Shown: positions 1 to 7,588 of the stretch, one piece after another | How positions within the stretch are numbered: position 1 is the stretch's first letter | How the letters are laid out: every line of letters starts with the position of its first letter | NCBI GenBank assembly: GCA_902472315.1 | Contig: CABRNM010000005.1 | Location: forward strand, 33,507-97,506 | Reading direction: 5' to 3' | Origin: an uncultured Collinsella sp. | GTDB taxonomy: Bacteria; Actinomycetota; Coriobacteriia; Coriobacteriales; Coriobacteriaceae | Length of the DNA stretch: 64,000 nucleotides | Translations under genes and position numbers: made by a program | The notes under the pieces: model-generated | Seen by the model: only the letters and a program-made list of their open reading frames with translations | Databases searched by the model: none | Told to the model about the DNA's origin: nothing

Positions 1-1415
1 AGGAACGAGCCGCAGCCCGCAGAGCACGCCTCGTTGACGACGATATCGGTCAGCACGCCGTGGTTGAGCCAGATGGCCTTCATATCCTGTCCGCCGATGT
101 CGAGCACGAAGGTCGCATCGGGAACGCATGTGCACGCGGCGCGGGCGTGCGCGACCGTCTCGACCGTATGGTAGTCGGCGTGGAACGCGCGCGCGAAAAG
201 CTCCTCGCCGTATCCCGTGGTGCCCACGGCATCGATCGCAAGCGTGACTCCCGCTGTCTCCCAGCGGTTCTTCAAGCTGACAAGACCCTGTTGGGCGACG
301 TCGAGCGGTCTGCCGTTATTAGACGCGTAGAACGAATCGACAAGCTCACCCGCCTCATCGACCAGGGCGAACTTGGTCGTCGTGCTCCCCGAATCGATAC
401 CGAGCGCCACACGCACCGTCTCTCCGGGCGCATACGCATCCGGACCCTTTGCCGGCGTCTCTTTGCCATGGCGTGCCGTAAAATCCGCCTGCTCGGCAGG
501 TGTGGCAAAAAAGGGCTGGGAAAGACGTCCCTCCCCGCTTGCGGGCGCGACCGTCTCGATCTTATCCAGCCGGACAAAAGCGTCGGGAAGGTCGATCGGT
601 TGGGACGATGCGAACATGTCGGTCAGCGACAGGGCGGCACCGCGCGCGACCATGATCTGCGGATCGCGCGGGACGATAACCTGATCGTCCGATAGATTCA
701 GTTGCTCCCGGAACACGCGGACCAGCGTGGGGTTGTAGGCGAGCGTACCGCCCTCGAAGATTACCGGCGGCTCGATGTCGATACCCTGGGCCAGACCGCC
801 GATCGTTTGGCGGGCGACCGCGTGAAGCGCCGAAAGCGCCAGGTCGGTGGTAGGAATGCCCTCGTTGAGCAGCGGCTGGATATCGGTCTTTGCGTACACG
901 CCGCAGCGGCCCGAGACCTCGTGGACGGTCGTTCCCCGGCTTGCGAGCTGCTCGAACTCGCCCGATTCGGTGCCGACCCCCATGAGCTTTGCCATCTCGT
1001 CGATAAATGCACCGGTACCGCCTGCGCACGAGCCGTTCATGCGCATGTCGGCAACCTCGACGTTTCCCTTATCGTTGGTGCGGAAGAAGATCATCTTGGC
1101 GTCTTGGCCGCCCAGCTCGATGGCGCAGCGCGTCTGCGGATAGAACCTGCTGATCGCGAGCGCGTTGGCGACCACCTCCTGAACGTACGAGGCGCCCAGC
1201 GCGGTCGCGATATCGCGCGCACCCGAGCCGGTCACCGCAACGCGCAGCGACTCATGGGGAAAGCGCTCGGCGAGCTCGCCGAGCATGGCGCGCACGCTCG
1301 CTGCCTGACACGCCCCGTGGCGGCGATATCCCCACCACGCCTCGGTCATATCCTCGTGCATCGCGTAAACTTTGGTCGTCGTCGACCCTACGTCCAGTCC
1401 TACTAGCAACGCCAT
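1..1415 (-). CDS. Acyl-CoA dehydratase activase-type ATPase protein, 5' part only (C-terminus beyond window)
   Basis: The minus frame is open from an ATG at 1415 to the window edge (about 471 residues). It begins MALLVGLDVGSTTTKVYAM, the phosphate-binding loop of the BadF/BadG/HgdC (ASKHA) family. Two such modules follow each other. The first has ELGGQDAK, NGSCAGGTGAF and SGRCGVYAKTD. The second has GIDSGSTTTK, DIGGQDMK and NEACSAGCGSF, with the cysteines expected for the interdomain [4Fe-4S] cluster. In this family ATP hydrolysis drives low-potential electron transfer to 2-hydroxyacyl-CoA dehydratases. The arrangement matches the N-terminal half of the 1595-residue protein at 53762-58549 but lacks its Ala-rich leader. 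The full protein probably continues into DUF2229/HgdB-like parts off the window. A palindrome lies about 50 bp upstream. The substrate is unknown. Confidence 0.9.
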   Translation of the reverse strand, partial: MALLVGLDVGSTTTKVYAMHEDMTEAWWGYRRHGACQAASVRAMLGELAERFPHESLRVAVTGSGARDIATALGASYVQEVVANALAISRFYPQTRCAIELGGQDAKMIFFRTNDKGNVEVADMRMNGSCAGGTGAFIDEMAKLMGVGTESGEFEQLASRGTTVHEVSGRCGVYAKTDIQPLLNEGIPTTDLALSALHAVARQTIGGLAQGIDIEPPVIFEGGTLAYNPTLVRVFREQLNLSDDQVIVPRDPQIMVARGAALSLTDMFASSQPIDLPDAFVRLDKIETVAPASGEGRLSQPFFATPAEQADFTARHGKETPAKGPDAYAPGETVRVALGIDSGSTTTKFALVDEAGELVDSFYASNNGRPLDVAQQGLVSLKNRWETAGVTLAIDAVGTTGYGEELFARAFHADYHTVETVAHARAACTCVPDATFVLDIGGQDMKAIWLNHGVLTDIVVNEACSAGCGSF

Positions 1416-1464
1416 AATGCTCCGTCTCTCGCATTTTTCCTGCTAGAGATTTACCACTCTACGT

Positions 1465-1485
1465 AATACAACAGACTGTTGTATT
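1465..1485. promoter_or_regulatory. Perfect palindrome, likely repressor operator
   Basis: The arms AATACAACAG and CTGTTGTATT are perfect complements around one central A. The site is 50 bp upstream of the activase start at 1415, where a TetR-type repressor would block its promoter. The cognate regulator is not adjacent on this side. Confidence 0.5.
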
Positions 1486-1497
1486 TAAACTCCGTAT

Positions 1498-1530
1498 AAA
1501 AAGCGGCTGCCGAAACGCTTCAGCAGCCGC
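1498..1530 (-). terminator. Rho-independent terminator after the DUF2798 gene
   Basis: GCGGCTGC (1503-1510) pairs with GCAGCCGC (1523-1530). Read on the minus strand, the hairpin is followed by a run of T (1498-1502). It would end the transcript of the membrane protein gene at 1696-2253. Confidence 0.6.
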
Positions 1531-1695
1531 CGAATGCACCAACAGATTGTCTGCGCGCTAGCACGTCGGGCAACGGAGCAGCACGGGCCCTCCGGTCATG
1601 CGCACCGCTCGCGCCCGCGATGTCGCCGAGCGAGCTATCCACGCTTAGGGCTCCAACCAAGCAAGTCGCCCGCGCTCAGCAGGTCCCTAAGCGAG

Positions 1696-2253
1696 CTACT
1701 CGCACTCAGAAGCCATAGCCTGCTCCAAGAGCTCGGCATGCTCCTCCTCGAAAACCGTCCCCACAGGGAAGGCGCGACGGAAGACGAAGCGGGAAATCGG
1801 ACCGGCTACCAAAAGGTTCCACGGCAGCGCCATCACAAAATTATGCGGGATGTTGATCATCCAGATCGCGGGCACGGAATACAGGTTCGCAAGGATGCCG
1901 CCGGGCATGTGCGTCAGACCCTCGCACGCGCCGTAGAGCGACATGATGATGACCATGGGAACGACCATGCAGGAGCTGACGGCGAGCGTCATGGCAAGCG
2001 GTGAGCTCTTGCCCGGAGTAACTAGGAACTTGAAGGCAAAGCCTTTGGCCAGCGGGCTGGCAACAAACCAGTCGCAGCACATGGCAAAGACGTAGGCAAC
2101 GGGGAAGCCGAGCCACGCGGCGGCAATAACCTCGCCGTTGATGGCCCCATACTGCAGGGCGACGTTGTAGACGCTCATCCAGAGCACCATGCAAAAGCAC
2201 ATGATAAAGGTGAACAGCAGGCTCTCTCGTTTGTTGATAGGCATAAAGGGCAT
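1696..2253 (-). CDS. DUF2798 family membrane protein
   Basis: This is a 185-residue protein with four hydrophobic segments in two similar halves, the pattern of tandem DUF2798 domains. The halves start around residue 10 (RESLLFTFIMCFCMVLWMS) and residue 85 (PLAMTLAVSSCMVVPMVIIM). Each ends with an amphipathic Gly/Pro stretch (WLGFPVAYVFAM; IPHNFVMALPWNLL). The start has a good ribosome site (AAAGGACC-ATG). It stands alone between two hairpins, so it is probably monocistronic. The family has no established function. It is an integral membrane protein by sequence and transport is only a guess. Confidence 0.75.
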   Translation of the reverse strand: MPFMPINKRESLLFTFIMCFCMVLWMSVYNVALQYGAINGEVIAAAWLGFPVAYVFAMCCDWFVASPLAKGFAFKFLVTPGKSSPLAMTLAVSSCMVVPMVIIMSLYGACEGLTHMPGGILANLYSVPAIWMINIPHNFVMALPWNLLVAGPISRFVFRRAFPVGTVFEEEHAELLEQAMASECE

Positions 2254-2290
2254 GGTCCTTTCTGTGTTGCGCCGCGGCGCACAACAAAAA

Positions 2291-2335
2291 CGGGCGGGCG
2301 AGATGGAGCTGTTGGGACTTCATCTCGCCCGCCCG
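2291..2335 (-). terminator. Strong 15-bp hairpin with A/T flank
   Basis: CGGGCGGGCGAGATG (2291-2305) pairs perfectly with CATCTCGCCCGCCCG (2321-2335). On the minus strand it is followed by TTTTTG. It most likely terminates the exporter transcript from 2555-4123. It also lies in the leader of the DUF2798 gene, 38 bp before its start. Confidence 0.55.
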
Positions 2336-2451
2336 TGATACGTGCGTCTGCGACTACTTATGTGGTGGAATCAGCCTAGCACGAAAAGCACGTGCTTCGT
2401 AAGCGTTGAGTTTATGAAGATGCAGGGCATCAATAATCCCCCGACCCCATA

Positions 2452-2518
2452 AGTTGCGGTGGAATACGGACTGTTTTGACCCTTTAAACAGCAATTCAGT
2501 CCCTATTTCACCGCAACT
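2452..2518. repeat. Intergenic imperfect inverted repeat with GGACTG/CAGTCC core
   Basis: AGTTGCGGTG (2452-2461) pairs with CACCGCAACT (2509-2518). The pairing continues inward, with mismatches, to GGACTG and CAGTCC. It resembles the other small GTCCC-containing hairpins scattered between genes in this window. Confidence 0.5.
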
Positions 2519-2521
2519 CAT

Positions 2522-2554
2522 TTGGTGCAAAGCAACCTGTTCCCCTTGCACCAA
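2522..2554. repeat. Small dispersed hairpin repeat directly after a stop codon
   Basis: TTGGTGCAA (2522-2530) and TTGCACCAA (2546-2554) enclose the loop motif AACCTGTTCCCC. The repeat abuts the stop codon of the exporter gene. Same style as the copies at 10118, 36249, 38866, 41103, 41186, 59364 and 60089. Confidence 0.55.
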
Positions 2555-4123
2555 TTAGCTGGTGTGGCGCCAGCGAGGGTCGGTGAGCGTACGCGCCACA
2601 CCCAAACCAACGGGCAAAAACGCCACGATGAGCACTGCACGCACAAACCAGCCGAGCATATTGACCGTGTCGAAGGTGCACATGTAATACATCGAGCGAT
2701 ACAGATACAAGCCCGGCACCATAATGACAATCGATGGCACCGTGAGGGCGATACGTGGGTAGGTGAGCTTGATTTCGGCTAAGCTCGCGAGCAGTCCCGA
2801 TACCAGCGCGCCGATAAACGCTGCTGCCTCGGGAGGCATACCTGCGCTCAAGCCCAGGAACGGAAGCATCGTCGGCGCATCGACGAGCGTAAGGCGCAAG
2901 GTATTGGACACAGCGCCGATGAGCCCTGCCGCCGCGGCCATCTTTACCGGGCTGTTGAACATAACCGAGAAGCCAAATACACCGATAAAGCTCATCAGTA
3001 TACGCAAGAGCGTAAGAGCCAACGGTGAGAGACCGAGCGGGGCGAAGTCATCCGGCGCCAGCCCCACACATTCGGCAACCATCCAGCCTACGAGGGTCGC
3101 CATCACAATAATCGACACAGCATACGAAAGACGCTCGATACCGCTTCGCATATCGAGCTTAGCGATGTCGAGGCCTGCCGTAATGAGGGGAAAGCCGGGA
3201 ATCACAAAGAGCATGGCGCCAATATAGCCTTCTTGGTGCGACATTGCCCCTGGAATGACCTGGCCAAGGCCGAGCAATGCCAGCAGATACGAAACGCAAG
3301 CGAGCGCAACACCAGTCGTCAGCGCGCTAAACTGGCCAAGACCCTGCTTGAGAATATGGGAGCGAGCAAAGTTGCCGACACCAGCGCCTACGAATGCGCA
3401 GGCCATCTCGATAGGGCCGCCGCCGAGCAAAAAGACGAAGGCGCCGCAAGCACAGGCTGCCGCAAGGCCCTGTTGCCAGGGAGCGTAATCGGGCTTTGAG
3501 CTCTCAACGGTCTTGAGCATCTCGTGGTATTCGTGCACGGTAAACCGGCGGCCGTATGTCTCGATTTCCTTTAGGAAGCTCTCCATCATCCAAATGCGAT
3601 GAGTATTGACCCCCGTTGTGGGTAGGCTGACGACCTCGTTAAAGCAGTGGCCATCTTCGATGCAGGTGCACTCAAACGACAGGAGACTCAGGTCGATGTG
3701 AATCGTGACGCCGAGTACAGCGGCAACACGATTCATGGTATCGCGCACGCGCCAGGCGCCTGTTCCGCTTGCCAGCATAAGCATGCCGGTGCGGCAGATA
3801 ATGGATGACTTATCGGTGAGCGGCGCATCGACGGCAAGTTCATCGCCTGCCGTCACGATCTGGTGCCAGTCAGTTTTCATATGGAGCGCGCCGGCACGAG
3901 CGCCGTGGTGCATAGGAACTCTCGAAAGCAGCGAGTCCAGGCGCGAAGACTGTGGGGGCTCCGTTGATTCGCCCTCGTCCTCGTTGGGCTCTTCATCGAC
4001 CAGATCAAAGGAATCAAGCGGCGCTGGCTCGCGACGATCGATTAGCTCCTCATCCTCATCATCAAAGTAGTTGAATTGATCGAGCATGTCCTCTTCGATT
4101 GCACGCTCGCTCGCGTCGTCCAT
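2555..4123 (-). CDS. ThrE-type threonine/serine exporter family protein
   Basis: This 522-residue protein starts with an acidic, non-membrane segment (about residues 1-110, rich in Asp/Glu). A DUF1212-type domain follows (about 85-250; HCFNEVVSLPTTGVNTHRIW). It then has roughly ten membrane segments to the C-terminus, the last five forming the ThrE_2-like half (GLSPLALTLLRILMSFIGVF onward). In this family both halves occur fused, as in Corynebacterium ThrE, which exports threonine and serine. The ribosome site AAAGGAG lies 8 nt before ATG 4123. No partner gene is adjacent. Substrate assignment is by family only. Confidence 0.8.
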   Translation of the reverse strand: MDDASERAIEEDMLDQFNYFDDEDEELIDRREPAPLDSFDLVDEEPNEDEGESTEPPQSSRLDSLLSRVPMHHGARAGALHMKTDWHQIVTAGDELAVDAPLTDKSSIICRTGMLMLASGTGAWRVRDTMNRVAAVLGVTIHIDLSLLSFECTCIEDGHCFNEVVSLPTTGVNTHRIWMMESFLKEIETYGRRFTVHEYHEMLKTVESSKPDYAPWQQGLAAACACGAFVFLLGGGPIEMACAFVGAGVGNFARSHILKQGLGQFSALTTGVALACVSYLLALLGLGQVIPGAMSHQEGYIGAMLFVIPGFPLITAGLDIAKLDMRSGIERLSYAVSIIVMATLVGWMVAECVGLAPDDFAPLGLSPLALTLLRILMSFIGVFGFSVMFNSPVKMAAAAGLIGAVSNTLRLTLVDAPTMLPFLGLSAGMPPEAAAFIGALVSGLLASLAEIKLTYPRIALTVPSIVIMVPGLYLYRSMYYMCTFDTVNMLGWFVRAVLIVAFLPVGLGVARTLTDPRWRHTS

Positions 4124-4340
4124 ACAGGCGCTCCTTTCCTACCGACTAACCCCCATCCTAGGCAGCAACGGCTAAAGGAAACATAAAAGAGACGGCTGTC
4201 ATGCATGGAAGGCGCAAACCCCCAATGCGCCGGTAGGCCCGACGAAAAGGACCGTCCCCAAGTGCCACATCTGGACCAAGGCAACGCCGATGTTTCGGCA
4301 ACGCCAGCGAGCGCCGTCCAGAGCGAACAAGTTGGCATGA

Positions 4341-4381
4341 AAAAGGCAAGGCATAGACCTTCTGGTCATGCCTTGCCTTTT
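4341..4381 (-). terminator. Terminator of the greA-lysS transcript
   Basis: AAAAGGCAAGGCAT...GACC and GGTC...ATGCCTTGCCTTTT form an 18-bp stem with one bulge and a 3-nt loop. Read on the minus strand it ends in TTTTTC. The symmetric A/T tails mean it could work in both directions. The stretch 4124-4340 upstream shows no convincing gene. It holds a GTCCCC-containing segment (about 4253-4276) like others in the window. Confidence 0.7.
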
Positions 4382-4423
4382 GAATGACAAATTGTCGCTC
4401 TGGGCGGCGCGCAGCGTCGAGCC

Positions 4424-4450
4424 GTTACGCGGTTCGTAGAACCGCGTAAC
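4424..4450. repeat. Perfect 12-bp hairpin next to the lysS stop codon
   Basis: GTTACGCGGTTC and GAACCGCGTAAC pair perfectly with a 3-nt loop, three bases past the lysS stop. There is no T-run, so it may stabilise the mRNA 3' end rather than terminate it. Confidence 0.45.
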
Positions 4451-4453
4451 TAG

Positions 4454-6418
4454 TTAGCACATCTTTGCGCCGGCGGGGATGGAAGCGTCGAGCTGGATCA
4501 GGTTGAGGCGCTCCTCGCCCTCCTCCTCGTGGATGGCGCTGATCAGCATACCGCAGCTGGGAATACCCATCATCTTGCGCGGAGGCAGGTTGGTGATGGC
4601 GAGCAAGGTCTTGCCGACCAGGTCCTCGGGCTCATAGTAGCCATGGATGCCGGAGAGGATGGTGCGATCGGTGCCGGTGCCGTCGTCGAGCGTAAAGTTC
4701 AGCAGCTTCTTGGACTTCTTGACGGCCTCGCATGCCTTGACCTTCACAGCGCGGAAATCGCTCTTGGAGAAGGTATCGAAGTCGACGAACTCCTCGAACA
4801 GCGGCTCAACGGCGATCTTGGAGTAGTCGAGCGTGGGCTTGAGCGGCTTGACGAATGGGCTTGCGGCGTTGCCGGCCTCGGCAGCCTTGGCAGCGGCGGC
4901 ACCGGACTGGAAACCCTTCTCGGGCTTCATGTGCGGGAACAGCAGGACGTCGCGAATGGAAGCCTGGTTGGTGAGCAGCATGACCACGCGGTCGATGCCG
5001 ATGCCGATGCCGCCCGCGGGAGGCATACCGTACTCGAGGGCACGCACGTAGTCCTCGTCGTACTCCATAGCCTCGTCGTCGCCGCCGGCCTTCTCGGCCA
5101 TCTGGGCGGCAAAGCGCTCGGCCTGGTCGACCGGGTCGTTGAGCTCGGAGAATGCGTTGGCGTACTCGTGGCCGGCGATGACCAGCTCAAAGCGGTGCGT
5201 CAGGCGCGGATCGTCCTCAAAACGCTTGGCAAGCGGGCTGACCTCGATGGGGTAATCGCATACGAAGGTCGGGTTGACGATGGTGTCCTCGCCCAGCTCA
5301 TCGTAAATCTCGGCGATGATCTTGCCAGCAGTCCACTCGGGCTTAATCTCCAGGCCCTTCTCGCGTGCGGCGGCGGCAAGCTCCTCGACCGGCGTGCCGA
5401 TGGTGACCTGCTTGCCGAGCACATCCGAGACGATGTCGGTCATGGGACGGCTTGCCCACTCACCGGACAGATCGATGGTCTGGCCCTGATACTCGATGAC
5501 CTCGGGATTGCCGATAGCCTTGTTAGCAGCCTTGATGACGCCCTGTGCGAGTGCCTTCATGCCCTCGAGATCGGAGAAGGCACGATAGGCCTCCATCGTG
5601 GTGAACTCGGGGTTGTGGGTGAGGTCCATACCCTCGTTGCGGAAGATGCGGCCGATCTCGAAGACGCGCTCAAAGCCACCGACGATGCAGCGCTTGAGGT
5701 GCAGCTCGGTAGCAATGCGCAGGTAGCACTCCTGATCGAGCGCGTTGAAGTGCGTGATGAACGGCTTGGCCGTAGCGCCGCCCTGAATGGTCTGCAGGAT
5801 GGGGGTCTCGACCTCCATGTAGCCGTCAGATTCCATGAAGCGGCGGAAGGTGGAGAGAATCTGCGAGCGCTTGCGGAAGGTCTCGCGAACATCGTCGTTG
5901 GCAATCAGGTCGACATAGCGCTGACGATAACGGGTCTCCTTATCGGAAAGACCGTGGAACTTCTCGGGCAACGGACGAACGGCCTTGGAGAGCAGGGTCG
6001 CGCTCTTGGGGGCAACGGAGAGCTGGCCGCGCTTGGTGCGAACAACCACGCCGGTCACGCCCAGGATGTCACCAAGGTCGAGAGCCTTGAGCGTATTCCA
6101 AGCTGCCTCGTCCATGTCGTTAATACGGCAGAACAGCTGAATCTCGGCGGTAGCGTCGCGCACGACGATAAACATGATCTTGCCCTGACCGCGCTTGGCG
6201 ACCACGCGGCCGCCGATCTTCACGACGTCCTCAGTATCCTCGCCATCGGCAAGATCGGCATATTTGGCCTCAATGTCAACGACATAGTCCTCGATCTCGG
6301 AGTGCTCGGGATAGGGGTTCTGGCCCGCCTCGAACAGGGCGGCGCGCTTTGCCAGACGCGTGGCGCGCTCGTCGTTGAGTGTCGAGGCCTGATCGGCGAC
6401 GTTCTGGTTCTCTGCCAT
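4454..6418 (-). CDS. lysS: Lysyl-tRNA synthetase (class II) with C-terminal tRNA-binding domain
   Basis: This enzyme charges tRNA-Lys with lysine in the cytoplasm. Residues about 60-145 form the OB-fold anticodon-binding domain. The class II catalytic core spans about 165-500, with motif 1 near 185-210, motif 2 near 250-275 (FRNEGMDLTHNPEFTTMEAY) and motif 3 near 465-496 (GIGIGIDRVVMLL). A standard bacterial LysRS ends near residue 500. Here an Ala-rich linker (505-520) leads to a second OB fold at about 545-654 (DFRAVKVKACEAVKKSKKLL; GIPSCGMLISA) of the Trbp111/MetG-C type, usually found on methionyl-tRNA synthetase. That extension probably raises tRNA affinity. The gene follows greA closely and is likely co-transcribed with it. 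Confidence 0.96.
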   Translation of the reverse strand: MAENQNVADQASTLNDERATRLAKRAALFEAGQNPYPEHSEIEDYVVDIEAKYADLADGEDTEDVVKIGGRVVAKRGQGKIMFIVVRDATAEIQLFCRINDMDEAAWNTLKALDLGDILGVTGVVVRTKRGQLSVAPKSATLLSKAVRPLPEKFHGLSDKETRYRQRYVDLIANDDVRETFRKRSQILSTFRRFMESDGYMEVETPILQTIQGGATAKPFITHFNALDQECYLRIATELHLKRCIVGGFERVFEIGRIFRNEGMDLTHNPEFTTMEAYRAFSDLEGMKALAQGVIKAANKAIGNPEVIEYQGQTIDLSGEWASRPMTDIVSDVLGKQVTIGTPVEELAAAAREKGLEIKPEWTAGKIIAEIYDELGEDTIVNPTFVCDYPIEVSPLAKRFEDDPRLTHRFELVIAGHEYANAFSELNDPVDQAERFAAQMAEKAGGDDEAMEYDEDYVRALEYGMPPAGGIGIGIDRVVMLLTNQASIRDVLLFPHMKPEKGFQSGAAAAKAAEAGNAASPFVKPLKPTLDYSKIAVEPLFEEFVDFDTFSKSDFRAVKVKACEAVKKSKKLLNFTLDDGTGTDRTILSGIHGYYEPEDLVGKTLLAITNLPPRKMMGIPSCGMLISAIHEEEGEERLNLIQLDASIPAGAKMC

Positions 6419-6497
6419 AAGTTAGCTCCTCAAACTAAAACGCTCCCCAGGATTCGGTCCCAGGGAGCGAAAACATACCTTTACGCGGGACCGTGGT

Positions 6498-6968
6498 CTA
6501 GCGTGCGATCTTGGCGATGGTGTAGACGCGGGTCTTGCCAGAAGGCGTAACGACCTCAACGGAGTCGCCCTCGCCGTGACCGATGATGGCGTGACCGACC
6601 GGAGACTCGTTAGAGATCTTGTGCTCGAGCGAGTTGGTCTCGGTGGTACCGACGAGTGTGACTTCCATGACCTCACCGTTGGGATCGATCAGAGAAACGG
6701 TGGAACCGATGGAGACGGTCAGATCGCCCGTGGTGGCAGCAACCTGAGCGTTGGCGAGGATGGCCTGAATCTCGGCAATGCGAGCAGCATTCTGGGCCTG
6801 CTTGTCCTTGGCGGCATCGTACTCGGAGTTCTCCGAAAGGTCGCCGAACGCGCGGGCTTCCTTGATGTCCTCGACGATCTCCTTGGCATAATCGCCCTCA
6901 CGCCAAGCGAGCTCCTCGACGAGCTTCTGGCGGCCCTCAGCGGTCAGTACGATCTGGCTTGCGTCCAT
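6498..6968 (-). CDS. greA: Transcription elongation factor GreA
   Basis: At 156 residues this is the normal GreA length. The N-terminal coiled coil (about 1-75) carries the acidic tip motif DLSENSEYDAAK, whose Asp/Glu pair stimulates RNA polymerase's own cleavage of backtracked transcripts. The C-terminal FKBP-like domain (about 80-156) has NPIGHAIIGH-like ESPVGHAIIGH. It lies upstream of lysS in the same direction with about 80 bp between, an order seen in many Gram-positive genomes. The gap holds a GC-rich hairpin (CGCTCCC...GGGAGCG, about 6442-6469) that may modulate lysS expression. Confidence 0.96.
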   Translation of the reverse strand: MDASQIVLTAEGRQKLVEELAWREGDYAKEIVEDIKEARAFGDLSENSEYDAAKDKQAQNAARIAEIQAILANAQVAATTGDLTVSIGSTVSLIDPNGEVMEVTLVGTTETNSLEHKISNESPVGHAIIGHGEGDSVEVVTPSGKTRVYTIAKIAR

Positions 6969-7015
6969 ACGGATATCTCCCCAACTATGATGTAACGATC
7001 AACTGTCAACAAAAC

Positions 7016-7049
7016 GAAAAAGACCGGCTAGCCTGCGGGCAAGCCGGTC
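7016..7049 (-). terminator. Terminator of tatA
   Basis: GACCGGCT (7022-7029) pairs with AGCCGGTC (7042-7049). The minus-strand T-run at 7016-7021 follows it. It separates tatA from greA. Confidence 0.75.
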
Positions 7050-7074
7050 AGGTGCTCACCCCAAAGGGATGGGA

Positions 7075-7350
7075 CTACTCTGCGTCCGCGTCGCTGTCCT
7101 CTGCCTGCTTTTTCTTGGCAGCAGCGAGCTTGGCCTCGAGCTCTGCGATCTCCTTGTCCTCCTTGGACTCCTCGACCACAACGTCCTCGGCCTGCTTGGT
7201 TTCGCCCTTATCGTCGCCCTCCATACCCTCGCGGATATTCTTGACGGTAGAGCCGAGAGACTTGCCGAGCTTCGGCAGGTTCTTAGGCCCGAAGATGATC
7301 AAGACAACGACGAGAATAATGATGAGCTCAGGAGCCCTCAGTCCAAACAT
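7075..7350 (-). CDS. tatA: Sec-independent protein translocase subunit TatA/E
   Basis: This is a 91-residue TatA-type protein. A short N-terminal segment (MFGLRAPEL) leads into one membrane helix (IIILVVVLIIFGPKNLPKLG). The FGPKNLPKLGKSLG hinge and an amphipathic helix follow, then a charged tail rich in Glu/Lys. TatA oligomers form the pore through which folded proteins leave the cell with TatB/TatC. The start at 7350 is chosen because GGAGG lies 8 nt upstream and translation begins exactly at the family N-terminus; the longer open frame upstream runs through the neighbouring tRNA. tatC is not in the window. An inverted repeat at 7390-7410 lies in its promoter region. Confidence 0.9.
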   Translation of the reverse strand: MFGLRAPELIIILVVVLIIFGPKNLPKLGKSLGSTVKNIREGMEGDDKGETKQAEDVVVEESKEDKEIAELEAKLAAAKKKQAEDSDADAE

Positions 7351-7389
7351 GTAGACCTCCACAATACAGCGAGACAAGCTCGAATGAGT

Positions 7390-7410
7390 ATACCGCGGGT
7401 GCCGCGGTAT
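7390..7410. promoter_or_regulatory. Perfect 9-bp inverted repeat upstream of tatA
   Basis: ATACCGCGG and CCGCGGTAT pair around a 3-nt spacer, 40 bp before the tatA start. It may be an operator or a leader hairpin. Confidence 0.35.
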
Positions 7411-7423
7411 CACAACAATAGCT

Positions 7424-7452
7424 AAAAAAAGGGACCGCAAGAAGCGGTCCCT
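7424..7452 (-). terminator. Terminator of tRNA-Pro
   Basis: AGGGACCGC (7430-7438) pairs with GCGGTCCCT (7444-7452). On the minus strand seven T follow. It lies 14 bp past the tRNA 3' end. Confidence 0.85.
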
Positions 7453-7465
7453 CCTCATGCTCTGG

Positions 7466-7539
7466 TCGGGTTGACTGGATTTGAACCAGCGACCCCTGCG
7501 TCCCGAACGCAGTGCTCTACCAAACTGAGCCACAACCCG
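7466..7539 (-). tRNA. tRNA-Pro (anticodon CGG)
   Basis: On the minus strand this 74-nt sequence folds as a full cloverleaf. The acceptor arms CGGGTTG and CAACCCG pair, with discriminator A. The anticodon stem is CTGCG/CGCAG with loop TTCGGGA, giving anticodon CGG for the CCG codon. The T-loop is GGTTCAAATCC. CCA is not encoded. A strong terminator follows. Confidence 0.95.
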
Positions 7540-7588
7540 TTAGCTCGACTATAGTAACAAAGATTTTCGCCGCGTGCTAGAGAAATTT

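Noticed and set aside
4124..4340. Short genes in the gap between lysS and the exporter
   Set aside because: The frames present lack ribosome sites and recognisable domains; the region holds a terminator and a repeat fragment.
4529..6550. 673-codon open frame on the plus strand opposite lysS
   Set aside because: Low-complexity Leu/Gly/Asp/Val product without family features; antisense to lysS.
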